Source of the DNA: Amycolatopsis lurida
Lineage (GTDB): Bacteria > Actinomycetota > Actinomycetes > Mycobacteriales > Pseudonocardiaceae
Reading direction: 5' to 3'
NCBI RefSeq assembly: GCF_900105055.1
Contig: NZ_FNTA01000002.1
Location: 124,001 to 188,000 of the forward strand
DNA length: 64,000 nt
Shown piece after piece: positions 41,043 to 50,100 of the stretch. The stretch's first letter is position 1. Each line of letters opens with the position of its first letter. The notes under the pieces were generated by a model that was not told where the DNA came from, searched no databases, and worked only from the letters and a program-made list of their open reading frames with translations. The translations under genes were made by a program, and so were the position numbers.

Positions 41043-42316
41043 ACACCGCGTTCGTGGTCTGCGAGACCACAGGGCAGTGGATCGCCGACTTCGTGGCCGC
41101 CGTACGCGCGGCTGGGCTGGGCGCCGAGCTGGTCACGCAGCCCCTGGAGCCGGCCGAGCAGGCACAACTGTCGGAAGTCGTGGACGGCTTCGTTTTCGTC
41201 GACGACGTCCGTGACGCCGAAGCCGTCGCCGAGGCGATCCGGGCGCGGACCGCGCGTCCGGCCGGGGTGTTGACCGCCGCCGAGGGGATCATCGCGAGTG
41301 TCGCGCGTGCGGCCGAGCTGCTCGGCGTCGCGCGCTGCCCGGCGTCGGTGTTCACCGTGACGCACAACAAGTTCGCGGTCCGGCAGGTGCTGGCCGCGGC
41401 CGGGTTGCCGGGGCCGCGCTGCGCGCTGATCTCGTCGGCGGACGAGGCGTCGTCGGTGGCCGCGGCGGTCGGGCTCCCGGCGATCGTCAAGCCGGTGAAC
41501 GGCGCGGCGAGCAATCTGGTGCGTACGGTGTCCACTGTGGACGAACTGGCGGCGGCCTACCGGCTGCTGGCCGAACGGTTGCCGCTGTCGGAGGACGTCC
41601 GGTACCACCGGCTCGTCGGTGGCGGACCGGCTCCGATCGACCCGCTGAAGGTCTTCCTCGTGGAAGGCCTGCTGCGCGGCCCGGAATACGCGGTCGACGT
41701 CCTGGTGCGCGACGGCGTCGCGGAGCCGGTGGCCGTGGTGGAAAAGCCGCTGATCGACGAGCGCAAGTTCGAACTGGGCATGGTCTGCCCGCCGCTCGAA
41801 CTGTCCGAAAAGGACACCGAACGGCTGTTCGCGGCGGCGACGGCCGCCGCGCTCGCCCTGGGCCTGGACAGCACCTGCGCGCACCTGGAGCTGATCGACG
41901 ACGCCGACCTGGGCCCGACGATCGTCGAGGTGAACGCGGGCCGCCCGGCAGGCGGCGCCCAGCCGGTGCTGCTGAAGCTCGCGACCGGCATCGACGTCAT
42001 CGCCGAAGCCGTGTCGCTGGCATTGGGCACGCCACCGCCGGCGCGAGGTGTGGGCCTGCCGGTGCCGGTGGGCTACCTGATCTTCTACGCCGAGGGCACC
42101 GGGCGGCTGGTCCGCGTCGACGGCACCGACGAGGTCGCCGACCTGCCCGAGGTGCTGGAGGTCGTCACGATCGTGCGCCCCGGCCAGCTGCTCACCGACG
42201 ACCAGGAGATCTACGCGGTGAACGTCCTCGCCGCGGGGTTCGCTGACACCGAAGACCTCGCCGCGCTGCACGCCGAGGCCGCCAAGCTGATCCGATTCGA
42301 ACTGGAGGAGTCATGA
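41039..42316 (+). CDS. ATP-grasp amide ligase, copy 2
   Basis: 425 residues from a GTG at 41039 overlapping the previous stop. It aligns with copy 1 along its whole length, sharing the long segments AAELLGVARCPASVF and VGLPAIVKPVNGA, and differs most in the N-terminal 90 residues and the 195-205 loop (GGGPAPIDPLK insertion). The catalytic IVEVNAGRPAG is kept. This is a tandem duplication retained with both copies intact, so the two probably act on different substrates or at successive steps. ATGA coupling to the dioxygenase gene. Confidence 0.88.
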   Translation: MNTAFVVCETTGQWIADFVAAVRAAGLGAELVTQPLEPAEQAQLSEVVDGFVFVDDVRDAEAVAEAIRARTARPAGVLTAAEGIIASVARAAELLGVARCPASVFTVTHNKFAVRQVLAAAGLPGPRCALISSADEASSVAAAVGLPAIVKPVNGAASNLVRTVSTVDELAAAYRLLAERLPLSEDVRYHRLVGGGPAPIDPLKVFLVEGLLRGPEYAVDVLVRDGVAEPVAVVEKPLIDERKFELGMVCPPLELSEKDTERLFAAATAAALALGLDSTCAHLELIDDADLGPTIVEVNAGRPAGGAQPVLLKLATGIDVIAEAVSLALGTPPPARGVGLPVPVGYLIFYAEGTGRLVRVDGTDEVADLPEVLEVVTIVRPGQLLTDDQEIYAVNVLAAGFADTEDLAALHAEAAKLIRFELEES

Positions 42317-43248
42317 CCGCCGAACTCGCGGCGAACCTCGGTCACATCGAGGGCAACGAACACACGAAGATCACCGTATATGCGGCCACGGGCCTGGACT
42401 GGGTGCGCGAGCACCGCGAAACACTGCAGGACCGGCTGCGCGAGCACGGCGCGATCCTGCTGCGCGGGATGCCCGCCGATCTGGCGGTGTTCAACCAGGT
42501 CACCGAGGAGATCGGTGGCTCACTGCTGACGTACACGGAACGGTCGACGCCGCGTTCGGCGGTCTCGGGCAACATCTACACCTCGACGGAGTACCCGGCG
42601 GCCGAGTCGATCCCGATGCACAACGAGAACTCGTATTCGGCGCACTGGCCGGACCGTCTGTTCTTCCTGTGCGACACGGCGGCCGAAACCGGCGGCGCGA
42701 CGCCGATCGCCGACAGCCGGGCGATGTACCGCCTGCTGCCGTCGGACCTGCGCGAGCGGTTCGCGGGCGGCGTCACCTACACCCGGGCGTTCCGCGAAGG
42801 CCTCGGGCTGACCTGGCAGGAGGCGTTCCAGACCGACGACCGCCAGGTGGTGGAGGACTACTGCACCGGCAACGGGCAGACGTACGAGTGGACCGACGAG
42901 GGCCTGCGCACGCGGCACGTGCGTCCGTCCTTCGTCGAGGAACCGCACACCGGTGCGACGGTGTGGTTCAACCAGTCCAACCTGTTCCACGTTTCGAGCC
43001 TGGGGGAGGAGGTCAGCGAGGCGCTGCTGGAGCTGTACCCCGAGGAAGACCTGCCCCGCAACGCGTTCTTCGCCGACGGCTCGCCGATCCCGCGGGCGGA
43101 CCTCGTCACGATCAAGGCGGCGTACGACGAGGTCAGTTACGCGTTCCCGTGGCAGCCGGGCGACATCATGGTGATCAACAACATGCTGATGGCGCACGGA
43201 CGCGAGCCGTTCACCGGCAAGCGGCGGATCCTGGTCGCCATGACCTGA
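42313..43248 (+). CDS. TauD/SyrP-like Fe(II)/2-oxoglutarate dioxygenase
   Basis: 311 residues. The iron triad is H-N-E in PMHNENSYS, with a distal His in MLMAHGREPF; the following GKRRILVAM supplies the Arg for 2-oxoglutarate. The HxE rather than HxD pair and the TPRSAVSGNIYTSTEYP segment match the SyrP subgroup, which beta-hydroxylates carrier-bound aspartate in syringomycin synthesis. With an Asn-activating module in the operon, beta-hydroxylation of Asn (or Asp) is likely. The halogenase variant is ruled out because the carboxylate ligand is kept. Last gene of the operon. Confidence 0.92.
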   Translation: MTAELAANLGHIEGNEHTKITVYAATGLDWVREHRETLQDRLREHGAILLRGMPADLAVFNQVTEEIGGSLLTYTERSTPRSAVSGNIYTSTEYPAAESIPMHNENSYSAHWPDRLFFLCDTAAETGGATPIADSRAMYRLLPSDLRERFAGGVTYTRAFREGLGLTWQEAFQTDDRQVVEDYCTGNGQTYEWTDEGLRTRHVRPSFVEEPHTGATVWFNQSNLFHVSSLGEEVSEALLELYPEEDLPRNAFFADGSPIPRADLVTIKAAYDEVSYAFPWQPGDIMVINNMLMAHGREPFTGKRRILVAMT

Positions 43249-43340
43249 GCCGGCTCGGCGCTCGAGGGCGACGGGCCGGTGCCGGTAGCCCGCGGGGGCG
43301 CGTACAACGCCGGCCGTGACGGCCCGTCGGCGGCGTTGGT

Positions 43341-43471
43341 GTCGCGAAAGCCACTTGGGCAGGCCGCTGGCGTTGCGAAAGCCACTTTCCCAACGTTGAC
43401 CGTTGCGAAAGTGGCTTTCGCAACATGCGCTCAACCCCGCCTGGGCAAGCCGCTGAGGTTGCGAAAGCCAC
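43341..43471. repeat. Cluster of four GTTGCGAAAG-type repeats with hairpin
   Basis: In the 242-bp convergent gap between the dioxygenase and the MFS gene, the core G(T/C)TGCGAAAG occurs at 43341 (as GTCGCGAAAGCCACTT), 43372, 43402 and 43458. The 43402-43424 copy is a perfect hairpin (arm GTTGCGAAAG, loop TGG). A 28-bp imperfect direct repeat starting GGGCA(G/A)GCCGCTG precedes two copies (near 43357 and 43443). The hairpin can act as a bidirectional terminator. Confidence 0.75.
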
Positions 43472-43490
43472 GCCGCGGTCGACTCACCTC

Positions 43491-44837
43491 TCAATGACGG
43501 ACGTCGACGGGCCAGCGGTGGTGGTTCTGGTCGATGACGAACTCGTGGCTGTGCCGCCACGTGCCGTCGTCGGTTCGGACGGCGTCGGCCAGGTGTGCGG
43601 GATCGACGGGCCCGTGGTGGGTGTGTTCGAGAAGAAGGGGGTCGCGGCGCGGCCAGGTGCGGATCGCGACGGCGAGTCCGAGTAGTGCGAGGGCGCCGAG
43701 GGAGAGCCAGGTGGTGGTGAATCCGGCGGTGGTGGCGAGCCAGCCGGCGAGGGGGTACGCGAGCAGCCAGCAGGCGTGTGACAGCGAGAAGTGGGCGGCG
43801 AAGATCGCGGGCCGGTCGCCGGGGTGGCTGGACCTGCGCAGGACCCGGCCGACGGGGGTGAGGACGAGACCGGTGCCGAGGCCGATGATCGCCCAGACGG
43901 TGAGCGCGGCACCCCAGCGCCAGCTGCCGGTCTCGGCGGTGGACAACGCGATCGCGCCGGTCATCCCGGCGAGGAGGGTTCCGCCGCCGGTGAGCATGAC
44001 GGTGCGTTCGGGGATCCGGTCGAGGGCGCGGGGGAACAGGAGCGCGCCGAGGATGGTGCCGATACCGTTGCCTGCCAGGAGAAGCGCGACGTCGGTCGGG
44101 GGTCGGCCGAGGGTGTCCTGGACGTAGTTGACCGTGTTGACCATGACGACGGAACCGACTGCGGCGACCGTCACGGCCAGGCCGAGCGTTCCGCGAAGGC
44201 GCGGGGTCGCGGTGAAGATCTTGATCCCGGCGAGGGTGCGGTCCCGGATTCCGCCGCGGTGGCTGCGGGTCGCTTCGGGGATGCGGGTGCTCAGCACGAG
44301 CGCGGCGGAGGCGGCGAACCCGATCGAGGTTCCGGTGAACAGCCAAGAGAAGGACACGAGGCTGAGCACGGCGGCGGCCAGCAGGGGACTGAGGAGGTTC
44401 TCCATCGTCGAGGCCAGCTGCGAGAGCGAGAGCGCCTTCGTGTAGTCGCGTTCGTCGGGCAGGATGTCCGGCAGGACGGCCTGGAAGGTCGGGGTGAACG
44501 ACGCCGACGCGGATTGCAGGACCACGATCAGGACGTAGACCTGCCAGACCTGGTCGACGAAGGGCAGGGCGAGGACGACGAGCGCGCGGACGGCGTCGAG
44601 GGAAACGAGGAAGAGCCGTCGTGGCACCCGGTCGGCGTAGGCCCCCGCGAGCGGCGCGACCGTGACGTAGGTGATCATCTTGATCGCCAGCGCGGTGCCC
44701 AGCACCGCACCGGCGCCGGCGCCCGCCAGGTCGTAGGCCAGCAGGCCGAGCGCTACGGTCGTCAATCCAGTGCCGAACAGCGCGACCAGCTGTGCCCCGA
44801 ACAGATGCCGGTAGTCCCGATGACCGAACAACGACAC
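43491..44837 (-). CDS. MFS transporter with His-rich C-terminus
   Basis: 448 residues from a GTG at 44837; AGGAGG lies 11 nt upstream. The frame is open to an ATG at 44885 without a ribosome site. There are twelve hydrophobic segments and the MFS loop GAYADRVPRR after helix 2. The cytoplasmic C-terminal tail is rich in His (HTHHGP, RHSHEF, NHHRW), a feature of some nickel/cobalt efflux MFS proteins. It is divergent from an ArsR-type regulator, so metal export is plausible. Because it flanks the NRPS operon, drug export remains possible. Confidence 0.85.
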   Translation of the reverse strand: MSLFGHRDYRHLFGAQLVALFGTGLTTVALGLLAYDLAGAGAGAVLGTALAIKMITYVTVAPLAGAYADRVPRRLFLVSLDAVRALVVLALPFVDQVWQVYVLIVVLQSASASFTPTFQAVLPDILPDERDYTKALSLSQLASTMENLLSPLLAAAVLSLVSFSWLFTGTSIGFAASAALVLSTRIPEATRSHRGGIRDRTLAGIKIFTATPRLRGTLGLAVTVAAVGSVVMVNTVNYVQDTLGRPPTDVALLLAGNGIGTILGALLFPRALDRIPERTVMLTGGGTLLAGMTGAIALSTAETGSWRWGAALTVWAIIGLGTGLVLTPVGRVLRRSSHPGDRPAIFAAHFSLSHACWLLAYPLAGWLATTAGFTTTWLSLGALALLGLAVAIRTWPRRDPLLLEHTHHGPVDPAHLADAVRTDDGTWRHSHEFVIDQNHHRWPVDVRH

Positions 44838-44881
44838 GCCCCGCCGCTCCTCCTGGTCGCCCCTCCTTCCATGATAGGTGC

Positions 44882-44897
44882 TCATGTACGCACATGA
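44882..44897. promoter_or_regulatory. ArsR-type operator overlapping the start codon
   Basis: Inverted repeat TCATGT-ACGC-ACATGA between the divergent MFS and ArsR genes. It covers the ATG of the ArsR gene, so either the mRNA is leaderless or repression acts at the transcription start. The spacing and TGTAC/GTACA-like arms fit ArsR/SmtB sites. Confidence 0.5.
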
Positions 44898-45234
44898 CGA
44901 ATCAGGCGACCAGTGGACCCGGCTGCCTCCCGATGACCGGATCGAGGTCGCGTCCACGTCGCTGCGGATGCTGGCCGATCCGACCCGGATGCGGATGCTG
45001 TGGTTGCTCAGCGGCGAGGAGTACGACGTCGCGTCCTTGTCGGCCGCGGTCGCCATCGCGCGTCCGGCGGTGTCCCAGCATCTGGCCAAGCTCAAGCTGG
45101 CCGGGCTGGTCTCGCAACGCCGGGACGGCCGTCGGATTCTCTACCGCGCTCGCGGCGGACACGTCCGGCGTCTCTTGGCGGAGGTCATGAACGCGGCCGA
45201 CCATCACCTGCACGGGATCCCCGACCACGATTGA
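44884..45234 (+). CDS. ArsR/SmtB-family metal-type regulator
   Basis: 116 residues. Winged helix with recognition segment IARPAVSQHLAKLKLAGLVSQRRDGRRILYRARGG. There is no CxC metalloid site. The C-terminal helix carries Asp and several His (AADHHLHGIPDHD), resembling the alpha5 metal sites of zinc and nickel/cobalt sensors. The ATG at 44884 has at most a weak ribosome site (AGGTG). It probably represses itself and the divergent MFS gene. Confidence 0.88.
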   Translation: MYAHDESGDQWTRLPPDDRIEVASTSLRMLADPTRMRMLWLLSGEEYDVASLSAAVAIARPAVSQHLAKLKLAGLVSQRRDGRRILYRARGGHVRRLLAEVMNAADHHLHGIPDHD

Positions 45235-45367
45235 GCCGGCGGGATCAGCTCAACGCGCGGCTGCTCGGGGCTCGCCGTCGATGCGGTCGGCGTGGAAGAG
45301 GGCCGGCCGGATGATCTTCGGGCGTCCGGCCGAACAACCTTCCTGGCGGCCGGGGCGTCCACTGATC

Positions 45368-46279
45368 ATGGACTTGAAGCTCGCATCTCGCCGAATCGTC
45401 GCGTCGACGGGGATCCTCGCCGTCGTACTGGCCGCCGCGGCCGGGCCGGCGTCGGCGGCCGGCGACCAGGTGGTGACTCGGGTGAGCGAGGCCGATCGGG
45501 CCGCGGCGTTGGCTCATTGGACTCCGGAGCGGATGCGCCAGTGGGTGGGTGACGACGCGCTGCCGCCTGCCGAGAAGATCGGCCGCGAATGGGAGCGGCC
45601 GGTCCCTGCCGGGGTCGGGCGATTGTTCTTCACCGCGGAACCGGGCGTCGACGGATCGTGTACGGCGACGGTGATCCCCAGTGCCAGCAGGGATGTGGTG
45701 CTTACCGCGGGTCACTGCGTCAACGGTGGATTCGACCGCCACGACAATCCGATCAAGATCGTCAACGTCGTGTTCGTTCCCGGCTACTATCACGGCGAGG
45801 CGCCGCACGGGGTGTTCGCGGCGCGTGCGTTCGCCTGGTCCGCGACCTATCCCGGGCCGTCCAGCGGAATCGACGATGACGCGGTGCTCGCCCTGGACCC
45901 GGTCGGCGGCCGCCACGTCGCCGATGTCGCGGGCACACAGGACATCTCGTTCGAGGCGCCACCGTCCACTGTGGACGCGACGCTCCTCGGTTACCCGGTG
46001 TCGAAGGCGGCGGGCGGTGAGGCGTTGTTCTCCTGCGCGCGACCCGCCGCGCTCGACGTGAACTCGGTCAGCACCTCGTGGAAGACCGATTGCGACCTCG
46101 CCGGAGGTTCCAGCGGTGGTCCGTGGCTGCGGAACTTCGATCCCGCCACGGGGAAGGGGACCATCTTCAGCGTCACGAGCCGGGGAACGATGAACGAGGA
46201 GCTCGTGACCCTGGACCTGAGCGGCGCCGCGCTGAGCGAACCTGTGCGAAAGTTGATCGAGAACGCCCCGGACCTCTGA
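45368..46279 (+). CDS. Secreted trypsin-like/V8-type serine protease
   Basis: 303 residues. Signal peptide about 1-30, cleaved after ASA. The catalytic triad is visible: His in LTAGHCV, Asp in DDDAVLAL and Ser in DLAGGSSGGPW. The GGSSGGP form instead of GDSGGP is typical of the glutamyl-endopeptidase/V8-like branch. Cysteines at SCTATV and GHC, and at SCAR and DCDL, can form two disulfides. The ATG at 45368 starts the signal peptide; the frame continues upstream without signal character. A short pro-region (RAAALAHWTPERMRQW) precedes the catalytic domain. Confidence 0.88.
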   Translation: MDLKLASRRIVASTGILAVVLAAAAGPASAAGDQVVTRVSEADRAAALAHWTPERMRQWVGDDALPPAEKIGREWERPVPAGVGRLFFTAEPGVDGSCTATVIPSASRDVVLTAGHCVNGGFDRHDNPIKIVNVVFVPGYYHGEAPHGVFAARAFAWSATYPGPSSGIDDDAVLALDPVGGRHVADVAGTQDISFEAPPSTVDATLLGYPVSKAAGGEALFSCARPAALDVNSVSTSWKTDCDLAGGSSGGPWLRNFDPATGKGTIFSVTSRGTMNEELVTLDLSGAALSEPVRKLIENAPDL

Positions 46280-46385
46280 CCTGGTGCGGCCGGTACGGCC
46301 GTTCGCCGTAACGCCTCGTCGCGGGTGGACGACAACTCAGGCACGAAGAGCCGATCGGTACAGGCGACCGCGGTGGAGGTCACTG

Positions 46386-47042
46386 ATGCTCACGGACGAT
46401 GTGACCGGCACCGTCGGGGGACTCCCGATGGGCATGGCGCGTGTGCCCGGTCGTTCGGTGCTCGAGGGTGCGTTCGCGTTGCTCGAGGTGCTCGCCGCCG
46501 CCGACGCCGGCGCGGGCCTGGGGTTGACGGAAGCGGCCCACCGGGCGGGCCTGCCGAAGTCGACGGCCCATCGGCTGCTGGAGCAGATGTGCGGGATCGG
46601 CGCGGTCGAACGGCTGTTCCGCGGGTACGTCGTCGGCCCGCTGGCCGGCAGGCTCGTCCAGGGCCGGGGCCGGCTGCACGCGAGGATCCGCGCCGCGGTG
46701 GGGCGACCGGCGATCCGGCTGGCGAAACTGGCCAGGGCCGACGTCGCGGTATGCGTGCTGTCCGGGTCCGACGTCGTGGTGGTCGCGGCGGTTTCGGGAC
46801 ACTCAGCGAGCGTGCCCGCCGTCTCGCCGGGCACGGTGCTGCCCTCCTCGGCCGCAGTGGCCGGGGTGCTGCTCGGCGGTGTCGAGTACGGTGCCGCGGC
46901 GCCGATCCGATGCCCGGAAGGCCGGACCGTGGCCGCGATCGGCTTGCTGTCCATCCCGGGGAGCGACCTCGCGGTGATGCGGCGGCTGGTCGACGCCGCC
47001 GCGCTGGAAGCCGGTCGCGAGTTGACCGAACCCGCCCATTGA
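46386..47042 (+). CDS. IclR-type winged-helix regulator, shortened
   Basis: 218 residues, against about 250 for IclR proteins. The N-terminal HTH reads LTEAAHRAGLPKSTAHRLLEQMCGIGAVERLFRGYVVG, a standard IclR arrangement. The effector domain is recognisable (VLSGSDVVVVAAVSG, AAIGLLSIPGSD) but seems to lack part of the middle. The ATG at 46386 follows GGAGG. It lies upstream of the RTX giant on the same strand, 119 bp away, and could control it. Confidence 0.78.
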   Translation: MLTDDVTGTVGGLPMGMARVPGRSVLEGAFALLEVLAAADAGAGLGLTEAAHRAGLPKSTAHRLLEQMCGIGAVERLFRGYVVGPLAGRLVQGRGRLHARIRAAVGRPAIRLAKLARADVAVCVLSGSDVVVVAAVSGHSASVPAVSPGTVLPSSAAVAGVLLGGVEYGAAAPIRCPEGRTVAAIGLLSIPGSDLAVMRRLVDAAALEAGRELTEPAH

Positions 47043-47161
47043 CGGCCGGGAAGTCACCAGTCCGCTGAGTGGACCGCCCTCTTCACGTGGATTTCACGGT
47101 TGGTCAGCCTTCTCCGAGTGAACGGCGCGTCGTCGCGCGCCCGTGAACGGGGAGGTGCCCG

Positions 47162-50100
47162 ATGGGCTCACGTGCCGGCTCCAGGTTGCTCGCGTTGGCG
47201 ACGGCGTTCGTCGTCGCGGTCGGGATGGGCGTGGCGGTCACCCCGGCTCCGGCGCGGGCGGCGAGCCCGGGCGTCGGCACGTTGGTCAACGCGTTGGCCG
47301 GGCCCTCGAACAGCTTCGCCACCTGGAGCAAGGGTCTCGGCACGATCGGGCAGCTGGCGAAGGCGCTGCCCGCCGTGCAGACCAGCCCCGGCGCCGCGCT
47401 GGGGTTCGACACCCTGGCCCAAGAGGCGTTCACCACCGGCGCCAAGAAGCTCTCCGCCGCGGTCGACGACGCCGATCTGGACATCGATCAGCCGATCACG
47501 CTGTCGGCCGACCGGGCCGGGACGCTCAAGACCACGCTGAGCACCGTGGGTGAGGACAAGCGACTCGACCTCACCCTGACCGTCTCCCGCGTACTGCAGA
47601 ACCAGGCGCTGAACATCCCGCTCCCGATCGGCGAGGGTGGTAACGCCCCTCAGTCGGCGTTCTCCTCCACCGGCGGCGTGCGGCTCACCGTCGGCACCAC
47701 GCTGAAGCTGACCCTGATCTGGGACAAGGCGCACGACAAGGCCTACATCCTCAACGACGGTACGACGCCGTCGTTCACCGTCGACGCTTCGGCGGGCTTC
47801 CCCGACGCGAACGCCATCAAGGCCGTCAACGCCGCCATCGGTGTCCTCGGGGTGAAACTCGTCGAGTCCGACACCTCACTGGACCTCAAGGCGCACTTCG
47901 CCGCCACGATCAACGACCCGGACAACGACGGGCGGCTGGCGTTCGTCAACAACGACGGCACCGCGGGCGAGCTGGCCCAGAACGGTTCCCTGGCCGGTCT
48001 GGTCAGCTTCGGCTTCGCCAGCCCGGCGGGTTCACTGAACGGCTCGCTGCACCTGGCGGCCGCGCCCGCCGCTTCCTTCTCCCTCGACCTGCCCGCGGTG
48101 GACGCCAAGATCGGCCTCAGCTGGCCGGACATCGCCACCGGGTCGCCGCAGATCACGCAGGAAGGCATCGGCACCGTCGGCCCGTTCCTCAACCTGACCC
48201 CGCGCGACCTGGCCACCGGCCTCGCGCAACTGGCGACGACGCTGACCTCGATCCAGCGCGCGAAGTGGGGCGACGCAGCGAACCCGATCGGCAACCTCGA
48301 CCTGCCGTTCCTCAAAGGTACACTCGCCGACGCGATCCAGCTCAACGAGTCGATCAAGAAGTTCCTGCAGGACAACACGAAGTCCGCGGCGGACCCGACT
48401 CAGGCAGGCGAGCCGCTGTTCGTGTCGCTGCAGCAGATGCTCGACAAGCTCAACACCGCGGCGAACCTGCCCGGCGGCGGCAAGATCGGCATCTCCGACG
48501 TCCACTTCCCGCCGGGTTCGACCAAACTCGACTTCAAGATCACGTTGTCCCGTAAGGCCCCGGCGACGGCGGTGGACCTCAACGCGGCCGCTGCCGCGGC
48601 GTCCGGACCGGCGGGAAACCCGGCGAAGACCAGTTACACGCAGGCCACCCTCAAGGACGAGAACCAGACCTGGAAGCCGGGGGAATTCGCGGGACGGCGC
48701 GTCGTCGCCGGTGCGGCGGGAGCGACCGTCGAGAACAACGACGGGAACACGCTCTTCCTGCAGGCGCCGGGTTGGACACCGGTGATCCCGGCCGCCAACG
48801 CGCCGTACACGATTTCCGGGATGCAGGGTGACGTCGGCATCGTCCAGCTCGGCAACGACCTGAAGACCGGCGGCCGCGGCGTGGGCGAGGCCAACGCCGT
48901 CAACGCCACCGCGAAGGTCAAGCCCGGTTACGACGCCGCGGTCACCCTCGTGCTCGACCTGCGGAACCCGACCGTGCACAACCCGCCGATCGAGCAGAAG
49001 AACCCGGACGGCAGCAGGATAGTGGTCGGCGCGACGCCGACCGGCCCGGATCGGGTGCTGCTGCGCACTTCCGGCGCTCCGTCGCTGTTCACCGCCGACT
49101 TCCCGATGGACGCGGGCATCGACCTGTTCGCCAACGCCGGATTCCTCCAGGTGCAGCTGAAGGGCGCGGCACACGTCTGCCATCCGAACGCGGGTGCCGA
49201 CTGTGCCGGGACACCGGGCGCGGACGATCACATGGTCCAGGTGAAACTCAAGGACTTGGGTGACCTGACCTTCGGCGCGGTCGTGGACAAATTGCTGCAC
49301 GACCCGGGAGCGCTGCTCGACTTCCAGGTGCGTGTCCGCGGTGCCGGTGGCGTCGACGCCAGCGCGCCGGGTACCGGCGACTTCCTGAAGGGTGCCACCG
49401 CACACGCGGGATTCACCTGGAACGACCTGACCAGGCCGACCGGGCCCGACGGGCCGCAGTTCAGCACGAGCGACCTGTCCGAACTGGCGAACTTCGACTT
49501 CGACCCGGCCAACCCCAAGGCGCTCTTCTCGATCCTCCTCAAGACCTTGCAGACCCTCAACGCGTCGATCAGTGACGCCTCGCCGTCGGGCGCCGCGGTG
49601 TTCGGGACCAAGATCCCCCTTGTCGGCCGTTCGCTGAAGGACCTGGTGAAGGCCGACCAATCCGGTTCCGGCCCGACCGTGAGCTACGGCCCGAGTTCTG
49701 TGAAGGACACCGCGCGCACTGTCGAAAAGGGCAACGCGTTCCCGCCCTCGCTCGTCGGTCGCACGGTCGTCGCCGGCACTCAGGTGGGCATCGTCGGCAG
49801 TGTCACGCCGGACACGCTCGTCCTGGCCGGACCATGGGCGAGCCAGCCTTCTCCCGCGACGTCGTACGTGATCCGGTCCGAATTGGACGACGTGATCTCG
49901 TTGCTGGAGGCGGCACCGTCCGACAACCTGCAATGTCTCGTCCAGACGATCAACACCCGGTTCAAGGACAGCGTCCCGGTGACGTTCGAGTACGCCGAAC
50001 CCGGCGGAACGCCGTCCTTGATCATCCGGCTGGACTGGAAGCGCGCGTACCACACCAGCACCCCGGTGCAGTTCGACTTCAGCCTGCCGTCCGGCGGCCA

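Noticed and set aside
42313..43248. Dioxygenase as an Fe(II)/2OG halogenase
   Set aside because: The HxE carboxylate ligand is present; halogenases have Ala or Gly there.
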